A DNA stretch of 64,000 nt from Streptomyces sp. MMG1533 (GTDB taxonomy: Bacteria; Actinomycetota; Actinomycetes; Streptomycetales; Streptomycetaceae). The translations under genes were made by a program, and so were the position numbers. Below are positions 1 through 8,593 of this stretch, in pieces (within the stretch, counting starts at the first letter, position 1; each line of letters begins with the position of its first letter). Where the stretch lies: the NCBI RefSeq assembly GCF_001279775.1, contig NZ_LGDG01000123.1, positions 1 through 64,000 on the forward strand. Reading direction: 5' to 3'. The notes under the pieces are model-generated. The model searched no databases. It worked only from the letters and a program-made list of their open reading frames with translations, and was not told where the DNA came from.

Positions 1-32
1 CGCACCCGCACCCGCACCCGCACCCGCACCCG
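1..32. repeat. CGCACC hexanucleotide tandem repeat
   Basis: About five perfect copies of the hexamer CGCACC open the window and probably continue upstream of it. A related run of GGCACC/CGCACC units lies at 819-856, so the nuclease remnant between them is bracketed by the same low-complexity repeat. Confidence 0.85.
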
Positions 33-37
33 TCTGA

Positions 38-664
38 GGATCCACGGACCCGCCCAGCAAGACCCCGCCCCTGCTGCTGGTCGTCTGCCAGGACCGGGCC
101 ACAGCCGAGTGGGCCGCCCAGCCCGTACCCATCGGGCCCCGGTGGTGGGCCGCCCTCACGCTGCGCCCACTGGTGGCCGGTCCGCACAACATGCCCGTGA
201 TCAACGATCCGGACGAGGCCCGTGCCGACCTGGCGCTGGCCACACTGTCCGCCATCACCCACGCGAAGGAACCGGCCGTCGATGGGATACCGAAGGCCCT
301 GTCCACCGCTCTGCAGGACGTGCCCGAAGCCGTCGCCGACCCCATCATCGAATTCACCGCACAGGGCCTCGGCGTCAACCGCCGGGCCGGAGAACTCTGG
401 AGGAACCTGGTGGCCGTGGACCTCTCCTTCTACAAGTCGTACATCTCGGAAGAGATCCGTGACGAGGGGCGTGCCCAGGCGAGGGTCGAGGACATCCTGC
501 GACTGCTGGACCGCCGTGGCGTCGAGGTCTCGGACGCAGACCGTGAGCGCGTCACATCGTGCGACGACCTCGATGTCCTCGACCTCTGGTTCGACCGCGC
601 CACCACCGCCACCTCGGCGGAACAGGTCCTCGCAGAGCCCGAGGCCCGACCCGCAGGTGAGTAG
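38..664 (+). pseudogene. Truncated Rpn-family nuclease/putative transposase remnant
   Basis: The frame is open from position 38, just after a TGA at 35-37, to the TAG at 662-664. It reads LLLVVCQDRATAEWAA, then RPLVAGPHN and VINDPDEARADLALATLSA, and ends with a helical segment around DILRLLDRRGVEVSDADRER and LDLWFDRA. These blocks match the second half of a large Streptomyces family annotated as Rpn/PD-(D/E)XK recombination-promoting nuclease or hypothetical protein. The N-terminal half, which carries the nuclease core, is missing and is replaced by the CGCACC repeat and a stop. The first in-frame ATG (173) would give 163 aa of C-terminal sequence only. I read this as a decayed fragment; a short expressed product cannot be excluded. 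Confidence 0.7.
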
Positions 665-818
665 CGAGTCCGATCACGGACGCGAGGTGGTGCCCCGTCC
701 CAAACAGACCCCCGACGCCCCGACCTCTTCTCGCGGCTTGCCCGCGCGCAGAGCAAGCCGGAATGGAGCAGGGGGAGCAGGGGGGGAGCAGGGAAACATC
801 CCCCACCCCCACACATCG

Positions 819-856
819 GCACCGGCACCGAAACCGGCACCCGCACCCGCACCCGC
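819..856. repeat. GGCACC/CGCACC hexamer repeat
   Basis: A degenerate hexamer run (GGCACC, ACCGGC and CGCACC units) lies between the nuclease remnant and the DUF3027 gene. Just upstream, 764-799 carries a purine-rich GGAGCAGGGGG repeat. The 665-866 interval has no convincing gene. Confidence 0.7.
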
Positions 857-866
857 CCCCAGCGAC

Positions 867-1793
867 TTACGAGTGCCCCAACTCCGCCGCATCCTCGTCG
901 GAGACATCCGGCACCGACCCCGAATCCCGCGCCGGACGCAGCGGAAACGGATCCACCGTCGTCTCGTCGATCACCGGCGGAGCCGGCCGCGGCGGCGCCG
1001 GCATGACCGCCGCCTCGGAGTGGCCTCCGCAGCCGTAGGACAGGGAGACCAGCCGCCCGTCGGCCGGTGCGAACTCGTTGGCGCAGATGCCGAAGGCCTG
1101 GCCCAGCGACCCGCCGATCGGCACGAGGAACCCGCAGCTCACGCAGGAGGCGGGCGCGGCCTGGGCCATGGGGGTCTTCGCGCCGTACGACTCTTCCCAG
1201 CGGTCGGCGGCGATGTGCAGTCCGTAGCGGGACAGGACGCGGGCCCGGCGCATGCCGAGTTCCTCGGCGACGGCGGCGATGGAACCGCGGGCGGGGACGA
1301 CGGGGAGGGTCGCGGGGGCGCCCGGGGTGACCTCCGCGTCCTCGGCCTCGACCAGCTCGGCCATCTCCTCCGAGACGGGCGAGCTGGGCAGTGGCTCGTC
1401 CTCGCCGGAGTAGCCGGGCTCCAGGCGGAGGTCCTCGGCGTCGGTGGGGAGCAGATCGCCCGGGCCCATGTCGCCCGGCCGCAGGCGCTCGCTCCATGGC
1501 ACCCACTCGGGGGCGAGGAGGGCGTCCGGGCCCGGCAGCAGGACCACCTCGTCCAGGGTGACGAACTTGGCGCGGGAGGCGCGGGCGACCGTGACGGCCC
1601 AGCGCCAGCCGCGGTAGCCGAGTTCCTTGCACTCGAAGAAGTGCGTGACGACACGGTCGCCCTCTGACACCAGTCCCGCGTGCTCGCCGACCACGCCGGG
1701 CGCGGCGGCCTCCTCGGCGGCGGTGCGGGCGAGGTCGACGGCCTCGGCGCACAGGCGGTCGGGGGTGCGGCTTCGCGTGGTCGCTGCGCTCAC
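867..1793 (-). CDS. DUF3027 domain-containing protein
   Basis: A 308-aa actinobacterial protein of unknown function. The long middle block (FFECKELGYRGWRW, then VTLDEVVLLPGPDALLAPEWVPW) is the DUF3027 signature. A cysteine cluster near the C-terminus (CVSC at 217-220, then C237 and C255) looks like a metal-binding knuckle. I place the start at GTG 1793 because an AGGAGAG ribosome site lies about 13 nt upstream; an in-frame ATG at 1892 would add a low-complexity extension. The gene is divergent from the MFS gene at 2062. Acidic, Pro-rich tail. Cytoplasmic by sequence; function unknown. Confidence 0.88.
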   Translation of the reverse strand: MSAATTRSRTPDRLCAEAVDLARTAAEEAAAPGVVGEHAGLVSEGDRVVTHFFECKELGYRGWRWAVTVARASRAKFVTLDEVVLLPGPDALLAPEWVPWSERLRPGDMGPGDLLPTDAEDLRLEPGYSGEDEPLPSSPVSEEMAELVEAEDAEVTPGAPATLPVVPARGSIAAVAEELGMRRARVLSRYGLHIAADRWEESYGAKTPMAQAAPASCVSCGFLVPIGGSLGQAFGICANEFAPADGRLVSLSYGCGGHSEAAVMPAPPRPAPPVIDETTVDPFPLRPARDSGSVPDVSDEDAAELGHS

Positions 1794-2061
1794 AGGTATC
1801 GCTTCTCTCCTACGCCGTCTCTCTGGTGCGTCGCCTGTCGGCGGCGGGGCGGACGGAGCGGACCCGGGGACCGCGTCGACGTCCACGCCCACTCACACTC
1901 GGGCGCACCTCTACCACCCATTCTGCGGGATGGCTGAGATACGCACGCTACCTGTTCGCGTGCGCTTGGCCTACACCGACGGGTCTGTTCGCTTTCAGAA
2001 GTGCACGGCCATACGCGCGGTAACCGCACTACACACCCACTTCTCGGGGCACTATGACGGG

Positions 2062-3516
2062 GTGGCAGCCGCGAAGACGCCCCAAGGTGCCACCGGGATC
2101 GGTGGGTCCAAAGGGATGTCCAAAGGGATCAAAGGCAGCAAGGGGAACGGCCGAGGCAGCGGGCCGGGCCGAGTGGGCGGGCGTCTGCGCGCGGTCGGCC
2201 GTGCCCTGCACCTGCCGGTGACAGGTCCCGCACGCGGTATCCGCAAGGCGACCCACGCCCACGGAGCCGGCGAGTCCGGGCTCGGCAAGCTGATCGAACT
2301 GCACGGTGTGAACGGCGCCGGGGATGTGATGATCACGGTCGCGCTGGCCTCCACCGTGTTCTTCTCCGTCCCCACGGACGAGGCCCGGGGCCGCGTCGCC
2401 CTCTATCTCGCGATCACGATGGCGCCCTTCACGGTCCTGGCCCCGGTGATCGGCCCGCTCCTCGACCGCCTCCCGCACGGCCGCCGCGCGGCGATGGCGG
2501 GCTCGATGCTGGCCCGGGCGCTGCTCGCGCTGATCCTCTCCGGGGCGGTCGCCAGCGGCAGCCTGGAGCTGTATCCGGCGGCATTGGGCGTACTGGTCGC
2601 GTCGAAGGCGTACGGCGTCGTCAGAAGCGCCGTCGTGCCCCGGCTGCTCCCACCCAAGTTCTCCCTGGTGAAGGCCAACTCCCGGGTCACCCTCGGCGGG
2701 CTCCTCGCGACCGGTGTCGCCGCGCCGATCGGGGCGGGGCTGCAGGCGATCGGCTCGCGCTGGCCGCTCTACGGCGCCTTCGTGATCTTCATGGTGGGCG
2801 CGTTCCTGTCCTTCACCCTGCCGCCGAAGGTCGACTCCGCCAAGGGCGAGGACGTCGCGCTGCTGGCGGCGGACGAGGAGCATCTGCACGGGCCGCATCT
2901 CAAGCCGGTCAAGCGGCCCGGCCTGCGCACGGTCGGCCTGGCCGTCACCCATGCCCTCGGCGCCAACGCCTCGCTGCGCTGCCTGTCCGGCTTCCTGATC
3001 TTCTTCCTCGCCTTCCTGCTGCGGGAGCATCCGCTGACCGGGGAGAGCGCGGCGGTGTCGCTCGGCATAGTGATCGCCGCGGCGGGCACGGGCAACGCGC
3101 TCGGTACGGCGGTCGGGGCGTGGCTGCGGTCCAGGGCGCCCGAGCTCATCATCGTCACGGTGGTGGCGTGCGTGCTGGCGACGGCGATCACGGCGGCGAT
3201 CTTCTTCGGCGCGTTCCTGGTGGCCTGTCTGGCGGCGGTCGCCGGGTTCTCGCAGGCCCTCGCCAAGCTGTCCCTGGACGCGCTGATCCAGCGGGACGTA
3301 CCCGAGCAGGTGCGGACGTCGGCCTTCGCGCGCTCCGAGACGATCCTTCAGGTGTCCTGGGTGTTCGGCGGCGCGGTCGGCATCGTGATGCCCCTCAACG
3401 GCACGCTGGGCCTGTTCGTGGGCGCCGCGATCGTCGCCGTCGGCTGGCTGACCACCATCAAGGGCCTGCTGAGCTCGGCCCGGCACGGGGCTCCGGCGCG
3501 GTCGAGGGTGGCTTAG
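2062..3516 (+). CDS. MFS-family integral membrane transporter
   Basis: A 484-aa protein with a charged, Gly/Lys-rich N-terminus (about 75 residues) followed by roughly ten to twelve hydrophobic segments in the MFS_1 pattern, including a typical cytoplasmic loop GPLLDRLPHGRRAAMA. The substrate cannot be deduced. Start GTG 2062 is preferred: a CACTAT -10-like box at 2050-2055 lies 6 nt upstream, consistent with a leaderless transcript. ATG 2116 is an alternative. It is divergent from the DUF3027 gene, and the two are often neighbours in Streptomyces. Confidence 0.88.
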   Translation: MAAAKTPQGATGIGGSKGMSKGIKGSKGNGRGSGPGRVGGRLRAVGRALHLPVTGPARGIRKATHAHGAGESGLGKLIELHGVNGAGDVMITVALASTVFFSVPTDEARGRVALYLAITMAPFTVLAPVIGPLLDRLPHGRRAAMAGSMLARALLALILSGAVASGSLELYPAALGVLVASKAYGVVRSAVVPRLLPPKFSLVKANSRVTLGGLLATGVAAPIGAGLQAIGSRWPLYGAFVIFMVGAFLSFTLPPKVDSAKGEDVALLAADEEHLHGPHLKPVKRPGLRTVGLAVTHALGANASLRCLSGFLIFFLAFLLREHPLTGESAAVSLGIVIAAAGTGNALGTAVGAWLRSRAPELIIVTVVACVLATAITAAIFFGAFLVACLAAVAGFSQALAKLSLDALIQRDVPEQVRTSAFARSETILQVSWVFGGAVGIVMPLNGTLGLFVGAAIVAVGWLTTIKGLLSSARHGAPARSRVA

Positions 3517-3599
3517 CGGAGGTCCAGGAACTCCCCTGGTCCACGGCACGCCGCACCCCGCGTAGGGGGACCGGTGGACCTGCCCGATAGCCTTCGGCC

Positions 3600-4124
3600 A
3601 TGACCACGCTGCCCCGCGGCAGAGCCGCTATTGAACACAGTGCTGTGCGACGCCGCCGCGCCGTCGCCGCCGCCGGTGCCGTATCCGCCGGACTGCTCGT
3701 CCTGTCCGCCTGCGACAAGCCGACGCCGCGGGCCACCGTGACGTTCGGCAGTCACTCGGTGAGCACCGAGGCCGAGTGCTACGACGACGGCAACAGCATC
3801 GGCCAGCAAGAGGCCACCAAGTGCACGCTGAAGAAGGCGTCGCACTCGATCAAGGTGCCGCAGAGCGAGACGCTGCGCATCGGTGTCGACCCCGAGGTCG
3901 CCGACACGGGCTGGGCCCTGTGGATCAACGGCCAGCAGGTCACCAACGTGTACAAGAAGACGTACTACTCCTTCGAGGGAGTCGACCTCTTCGCCGACCA
4001 GCAGGGCCAGGCCGCGCCGAAGACGCTGAACATCAGCATCGTCGAGCAGGACAAGAGCGGTTCCGGCGCCAGCAAGCAGTACAAGGGCGTGTGGAACTTC
4101 AAGCTGGAGAACAAGGACGCCTGA
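3600..4124 (+). CDS. DUF2771 family lipoprotein
   Basis: A 174-aa predicted lipoprotein. An Arg-rich n-region (RRRR at 17-20) and a hydrophobic stretch are followed by the lipobox LSAC with Cys38, so the mature protein should be anchored to the outer face of the membrane. The body is beta-rich and matches DUF2771. ATG 3600 sits 6 nt after a TAGCCT -10 box (3588-3593), so the message is probably leaderless. It ends 13 bp before mqnB and may be co-transcribed with it. No biochemical function is known to me. Confidence 0.88.
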   Translation: MTTLPRGRAAIEHSAVRRRRAVAAAGAVSAGLLVLSACDKPTPRATVTFGSHSVSTEAECYDDGNSIGQQEATKCTLKKASHSIKVPQSETLRIGVDPEVADTGWALWINGQQVTNVYKKTYYSFEGVDLFADQQGQAAPKTLNISIVEQDKSGSGASKQYKGVWNFKLENKDA

Positions 4125-4137
4125 TCCGCAGCCGTCG

Positions 4138-4845
4138 ATGCGCATCCTCGTAGCCACCGCGGTCCCGGTCGAACGGGACGCGGTGGCACGCGCGTTCCCG
4201 GGGCCCGCGCGTGAGGTGCCGCTCCCGGGCGCGACCCTCCACCGCGTTCCTCCCTCGTACGACCTCCTCGCGGCCGGCGTCGGCCCCGCCCTCGCCGCGG
4301 CCTCCACCGCAGCCGCCCTGACCGCGGCCACGCTCGAAGGCGCCCCCTACGGCCTCGTCGTCTCCGCCGGGATCGCCGGCGGTTTCCAGCCGGAGGCGCC
4401 CGTCGGCTCGCTCGTCGTCGCCGACGAGATCACCGCGGCCGACCTGGGCGCCGAGACGGCCGACGGGTTCCTGCCGGTGACCGAGCTGGGCTTCGGGACC
4501 GTCACCCATCGTCCGCCACAACCACTCGTACGAGCTGCCGTGTCGGCGACCGGAGCGCTCCCCGGCACGGTCCTCACCGTGTCGACGGTGACCGGCACGG
4601 CCGCCCGGGCCGCAGCCCTGCGCGCCCGCCACCCCCGCGCCCTCGCCGAGGCCATGGAGGGCTTCGGCGTGGCGGAGGCGGCCGCCGCGCACGGCGTGCC
4701 CGTGTTCGAGCTGCGGGCCGTCTCCAACCCGGTCGGCCCGCGCGACCGCGCCGCCTGGCGCATCGGCGACGCGCTGAGCGCGCTGACGGCGGCCTTCGGG
4801 AAGCTCACACCCGTCCTGGAGAGTTGGAACCCACATGACCGGTGA
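4138..4845 (+). CDS. mqnB: Futalosine hydrolase
   Basis: A 235-aa nucleosidase of the PNP/MTA-SAH nucleosidase fold. It removes the purine base (hypoxanthine) from futalosine to give dehypoxanthine futalosine in the futalosine route to menaquinone. The fold is recognisable from the N-terminal strand MRILVATAVPVERDAV, the glycine-rich SAGIAGG loop, the conserved ADEITAADLGAE block and the EAMEGFGVAEAAAAHG segment. The gene overlaps mqnD by 11 bp, and the two enzymes act in the same pathway with MqnC between them. Confidence 0.95.
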   Translation: MRILVATAVPVERDAVARAFPGPAREVPLPGATLHRVPPSYDLLAAGVGPALAAASTAAALTAATLEGAPYGLVVSAGIAGGFQPEAPVGSLVVADEITAADLGAETADGFLPVTELGFGTVTHRPPQPLVRAAVSATGALPGTVLTVSTVTGTAARAAALRARHPRALAEAMEGFGVAEAAAAHGVPVFELRAVSNPVGPRDRAAWRIGDALSALTAAFGKLTPVLESWNPHDR

Positions 4846-5683
4846 CCAGTTGCAGATCGCGTACTCCCCCTGCCCGAACGACACCTTCACCTTCGACGCC
4901 CTCGCCCACGGCCGCGTCCCCGGCGCCCCGGCGCTGGACGTGACGTTCGCGGACATCGACATCACCAACGGCATGGCCGAGCGCGGCGAGTTCGACGTGC
5001 TGAAGGTGTCGTACGCCGTGCTGCCGTACGTCCTCGACGAGTACGCGCTGCTGCCCTGCGGCGGCGCGCTCGGGCGGGGCTGCGGGCCGTTGGTGCTGAC
5101 GCGGGAGGCGGGCGTCGACCTGACGGGCCGTACGGTCGCCGTGCCGAGCGAGAGGTCGACGGCGTATCTGCTGTTCCGGCTGTGGGCGGCGGACACGCTC
5201 CCGGGGGGCGTGGGCGAGATCGTGGTCATGCCGTTCCACGAGATCATGCCCGCGGTGCGGGACGGGAAGGTGGACGCGGGACTCGTCATCCACGAGGCGC
5301 GTTTCACGTACCGGACCTACGGGCTGCACAAGCTCGCGGACATGGGCGAGCACTGGGAGAACACGACCGGGCTGCCGATCCCGCTGGGCGCGATCATCGC
5401 CAAGCGGTCGCTGGGCGCGGAGACCTTGACGCGGCTCGCCGACTCGATTCGTACGTCCGTCCGCGCGGCCTGGGACGATCCCGAGGTTTCCCGCCCATAC
5501 GTGATGGAGCACGCCCAGGAAATGGATCCGGCCGTCGCCGACCAGCACATCGGGCTGTACGTCAACGAATTCACGGCAGAACTGGGCGAGGACGGTTACG
5601 CGGCGGTTCGGGGCCTTCTCACCCGTGCGGCGGCGGAGGGGCTGGTGCCCGCGCTCGGGCCGGACGCGCTCGCATTTCCCTGA
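4835..5683 (+). CDS. mqnD: 1,4-dihydroxy-6-naphthoate synthase
   Basis: A 282-aa enzyme that converts cyclic dehypoxanthine futalosine to 1,4-dihydroxy-6-naphthoate, a late step of the futalosine menaquinone pathway. The periplasmic-binding-protein-like fold shows the family start IAYSPCPNDTFTFDAL, followed by DVLKVSYAVLPYV and the hinge region VMPFHEIMPAVRDGKVDAGLVIHE. It overlaps the end of mqnB, so translation is probably coupled. The last 18 or so codons are repeated in decayed form about 50 bp downstream (5732-5788). Confidence 0.95.
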   Translation: MTGDQLQIAYSPCPNDTFTFDALAHGRVPGAPALDVTFADIDITNGMAERGEFDVLKVSYAVLPYVLDEYALLPCGGALGRGCGPLVLTREAGVDLTGRTVAVPSERSTAYLLFRLWAADTLPGGVGEIVVMPFHEIMPAVRDGKVDAGLVIHEARFTYRTYGLHKLADMGEHWENTTGLPIPLGAIIAKRSLGAETLTRLADSIRTSVRAAWDDPEVSRPYVMEHAQEMDPAVADQHIGLYVNEFTAELGEDGYAAVRGLLTRAAAEGLVPALGPDALAFP

Positions 5684-5731
5684 GAACAGCCGACGGGCGG
5701 AGCCCGGCGCAGCCGTCCACAGCTGCCCACA

Positions 5732-5788
5732 CGTGCGGAGGCCGAGGGGCTGGTACCGCCCCTCGGCCCGGACGCGCTGGATTTCCTC
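5732..5788 (+). repeat. Decayed duplicate of the mqnD 3' end
   Basis: This segment repeats 5624-5680, the last codons of mqnD, with roughly four in five bases identical. In the corresponding frame it still reads AEGLVPPLGPDALDFL against AEGLVPALGPDALAFP in mqnD. It lies between the mqnD stop and the end of the convergent cold-shock gene, outside any gene. It looks like a partial tandem duplication or a remnant of an older mqnD end. Confidence 0.8.
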
Positions 5789-5798
5789 TGCGGCGGGG

Positions 5799-6182
5799 TT
5801 ATACGTCGAGCTGGTCGGCGACCGCGCGGAGCAGGCCGGCGATCTTGCCGCCGGCGGCCTTGTCGGGGTACCGGCCCCTTTCGAGCATCGGTGTGATGTT
5901 TTCGAGGAGGGTCGTCAGATCCTGGACGATGGAGGCCAGTTCGTCGGGCTTCTTGCGGGTGGCGGCCGCGACCGAGGGGGTCGGGTCGAGGATGGTGACC
6001 GAAAGGGCCTGGTCGCCGCGCTGGCCGGCGACGACGCCGAACTCAACTCGCTGACCCGGCTTGAGCATCTCGACTCCGGCGGGGAGGACGGAGGAATGGA
6101 CGAAGACGTCACCGCCGTCGTCGCGGGAGAGAAAGCCGAAGCCCTTCTCGCTGTTGAACCACTTGACCTTGCCGGTAGGCAC
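5799..6182 (-). CDS. Cold-shock-domain protein with C-terminal helical extension
   Basis: A 127-aa protein. Residues 1-66 form a cold shock domain with both RNA-binding motifs (KGFGFL at 13-18 and VFVHS at 26-30). About 60 extra residues follow (KKPDELASIVQDLTTLL and onward), predicted to be helical. Ordinary CspA proteins are near 67 aa, so this is the longer actinobacterial form. Likely a single-stranded nucleic-acid-binding regulator or chaperone. Convergent with mqnD. Confidence 0.92.
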   Translation of the reverse strand: MPTGKVKWFNSEKGFGFLSRDDGGDVFVHSSVLPAGVEMLKPGQRVEFGVVAGQRGDQALSVTILDPTPSVAAATRKKPDELASIVQDLTTLLENITPMLERGRYPDKAAGGKIAGLLRAVADQLDV

Positions 6183-6345
6183 GTCTGTCCTCGTCCTCGT
6201 ACTCGTCGGAAAACTGCTTCTGAAACGGCTCTTGATAGCACTGGGGCGGGTCGTCGGGACCCGCCGGTACCAAGGCTAATGGTCTTCACGCCGGTGACAA
6301 GACGTCACCCGGTTGTTCCTCGCCGCAGGGAACTACCCTGGTCCG

Positions 6346-6594
6346 GTGCGTGACAAAACCCAAACGAATTCCGCCGAGCCCGGTGACCGACTGATCCGCG
6401 CCGGTGCGCTCGTGTTCTTCATCGGTGCAGTGGCCACTCTGGTCACCGTGGCCCCGTTCCTTCTCGGTACGACGCCTTTTCCGACGTACATGTTCGGCTT
6501 GAGCATGCTCATGGGAGTCGGCTTCCTGCTGGCCGGTGCGGGAGTGCTCCAGTCGATCGCGGCGGGGCGCCGTCAGGCTCGGGCCGGGCGGTAG
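6346..6594 (+). CDS. Small two-helix membrane protein
   Basis: An 82-aa protein with hydrophobic segments at about 19-40 and 48-68, a charged N-terminus and an Arg-rich C-terminus (RRQARAGR). I place the start at GTG 6346 because a TACCCT -10 box at 6334-6339 lies exactly 6 nt upstream, making a leaderless transcript likely; an upstream in-frame start at 6313 would sit inside the promoter. It overlaps the convergent HAD gene by 22 bp. Function unknown. Confidence 0.75.
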   Translation: MRDKTQTNSAEPGDRLIRAGALVFFIGAVATLVTVAPFLLGTTPFPTYMFGLSMLMGVGFLLAGAGVLQSIAAGRRQARAGR

Positions 6595-7205
6595 TCCGTC
6601 AGCCAGTCCGGGAACGCGGTGAGGTCCTTGAGGACCACGTCCGCGCCGGCCGCGCTCAGCTCGTCCGCGTCGCACGGGCCGGTGGCCACCGCGACCGACA
6701 GCGCGCCGGCCTTCCGCGCGCCGCGGACGTCCCCCACGTGGTCGCCGACGTAGACGCCCGCGCCGTGCTCGCGCAGGGCGTCCGCCTTCTGCTCCGCCCA
6801 CAGGTCGCCGATCACCGCGTCCGGTTCGATGCCCAGGTGCTCCAGGTGCAGCTCGGCGTTGGGCTCGTGCTTGGCGGTGACGACGATCGCCCGCCCGCCG
6901 GCCGCCCGCACCGCCGCGATCGCCTCCCGGGCGCCGGGCATCGCGGGCGTCGGCACGATGGCGATGGTCGGGTACATCGACCGGTAGAGGTCGGCCACGG
7001 GCTCGACCCGCTCCGCCGGGAACCAGTGGACCAGCTCATCGGCCAGCGGCGGCCCGAGCCGCGTGATGGCCAGGTCGGCGTCGATGTACGTCCCCGTCCG
7101 CTCCGACAGCGCCAGGTAGCAGGCGCGGATGCCGGGCCGGGAGTCGATGAGGGTCATGTCGAGGTCGAAGCCGACGGTCGGCGCGGAAGAAGTTGTAGAG
7201 GCCAT
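6573..7205 (-). CDS. HAD-superfamily hydrolase (phosphoglycolate-phosphatase-like)
   Basis: A 210-aa cytoplasmic phosphatase-like protein. The nucleophile motif DLDMT (14-18), the VVTAK segment carrying the motif II/III Thr and Lys, and VGDHVGD for metal binding are all present, so it should be active. The helical cap between motif I and VVTAK resembles the phosphoglycolate phosphatase (Gph) group. ATG 7205 is preferred because a CACAAT box lies 7 nt upstream; ATG 7214 would add three residues. The substrate cannot be assigned. Confidence 0.88.
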   Translation of the reverse strand: MASTTSSAPTVGFDLDMTLIDSRPGIRACYLALSERTGTYIDADLAITRLGPPLADELVHWFPAERVEPVADLYRSMYPTIAIVPTPAMPGAREAIAAVRAAGGRAIVVTAKHEPNAELHLEHLGIEPDAVIGDLWAEQKADALREHGAGVYVGDHVGDVRGARKAGALSVAVATGPCDADELSAAGADVVLKDLTAFPDWLTDYRPARA

Positions 7206-7279
7206 ATGGGCCATTGTGCCCAGCGTCCGTGACGGACAGGCGTCCGCGCGGCTGTGACCTACTTCCGCGCGGCTGTGAC

Positions 7280-8371
7280 CTACCTCCGCCGCTGCGACCG
7301 CCACACCAGGAACAGCGCCGACGCGACGGCCGCGCCCCGCACCACCCACGGCCAGGTCTGGGCGATCGCGTCGTTCATGTGGCCCTCGGCGACGGGATCG
7401 CCCCAGCGGCCCTCGGTCCTCCCCCACAGCCACACCGCACCGGCCGTGAGGGACAGGCCGGGCAGGATCACGACCGCCCACTTGGTCTCGGCGTCGCTGA
7501 GCCGTCGCGAGGCATAGGCGATGCCCCAGCCCAGCACGAGGGCGATCCAGTTGCCGAGGACGGCACCGCCGACGAGGAGTCCGGCGGCGAGAAGGAGGAA
7601 GGGGTTGCTCCAGCCGCCGGCGCCTTGGGCACCGAGGAGCCGGAAGCGGCGGCGGGCCGCGGGGGCCTGGACGACGGCTTCGGCGGCCGGGGCCGGTGCG
7701 GGCGCCGGCGCGGGCTTGCCGAGCCGGACCAGCTTTCCGAGCGGGCCGGCCTTCCCCTTGTCGACCGTGGGCGCGGGCGTCCGCTCGGCGGTCTCCTTCT
7801 CCATCCGGACCGCCGGATCCGCCTTCGGCGGCGGGGGCTTGAGCAGTTCCGGGATCTCCACGCCGCCGACGAAGCCGGGCACGCTGTCCCCCACGCCGAA
7901 CGCGCTGCTGTCCACCCGCCACCAGTCCGGCTGCGCCGCGCTGTCCCCGAGCTCGTGCGTGCTCGCGAGGTGCGGCGGGGAAGGCACGTCGGACGGGTCG
8001 GGGTCGGGGGACGCCTGCGCCGGGCGCGGACGCGGTACGACCCGCCGCAGGCCCTTCGGCCGAGGGCCGCCGCCCTTCTCCGGTTGCCGGTCCCGCTGTA
8101 CGGGCACGGAGGCGGGCGGCTCCTGCGGTGTGGCGCCGGTTCCGGTGCCGCCCGCGGCCCGGACGACCTCGTCGGGGCTGCCCAGGTCGGCGATGATGCG
8201 GCGGACGGCGGCGGGGCTGTCGACGGTGACCTTGGCGCGGCGCCGGTCGATCTCGTTCCGCAGCTCCGACACCAGGCGCATCCGGTCGCCCGACGCCAAC
8301 TGCCGCTGCTGAGCCACGTCGCCGACGCGGCTCAGATACTCGTAGACGACCTGGTCGCTCTCGATACCCAC
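7280..8371 (-). CDS. Membrane protein with N-terminal HAAS-like domain
   Basis: A 363-aa protein. Residues 1-65 (YEYLSRVGDVAQQRQL, then DRMRLVSELRNEID, then IIADLGSPDEVVRAA) resemble the HAAS helical signalling domain often found with PadR regulators or sensor permeases. A long Pro/Arg-rich linker follows, then about four membrane helices near the C-terminus and an RRR end. GTG 8371 is chosen because a GGAGGGGA ribosome site lies about 7 nt upstream. It runs towards the HAD gene and is divergent from the helicase-partner gene at 8594. Its role is unknown. Confidence 0.85.
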   Translation of the reverse strand: MGIESDQVVYEYLSRVGDVAQQRQLASGDRMRLVSELRNEIDRRRAKVTVDSPAAVRRIIADLGSPDEVVRAAGGTGTGATPQEPPASVPVQRDRQPEKGGGPRPKGLRRVVPRPRPAQASPDPDPSDVPSPPHLASTHELGDSAAQPDWWRVDSSAFGVGDSVPGFVGGVEIPELLKPPPPKADPAVRMEKETAERTPAPTVDKGKAGPLGKLVRLGKPAPAPAPAPAAEAVVQAPAARRRFRLLGAQGAGGWSNPFLLLAAGLLVGGAVLGNWIALVLGWGIAYASRRLSDAETKWAVVILPGLSLTAGAVWLWGRTEGRWGDPVAEGHMNDAIAQTWPWVVRGAAVASALFLVWRSQRRR

Positions 8372-8593
8372 GAAGTCCCCTCCGGGGTTGGCGCGTTGAA
8401 TACCTCGTCGGACGACGGTATCGCGGGCAGGCACCTCTGCCGTAGCCGTGGGGAGGCGTGCCGCCGGGGCGTTTGCGCAGCCCGGCGCTGCGGGGTGCCG
8501 CTGCGCCACCCTTGCCGCCCCGGCGGCACGACTGCCCAGCTGGGCGGGCAGCGCGGAGACACACCGTCGTACCCACCCGCTACCGTGGGTCGG

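Noticed and set aside
2029..3549. Very long open frames antisense to the MFS gene and many other genes
   Set aside because: They are by-products of G/C-ending codons in a GC-rich genome; their translations are Arg/Gly/Pro-rich with no family blocks.
7206..8576. Upstream extension of the HAD hydrolase to one 667-residue frame
   Set aside because: The added part is out of phase with the real membrane-protein gene at 7280-8371 and has no motifs; the HAD start at 7205 is well supported.
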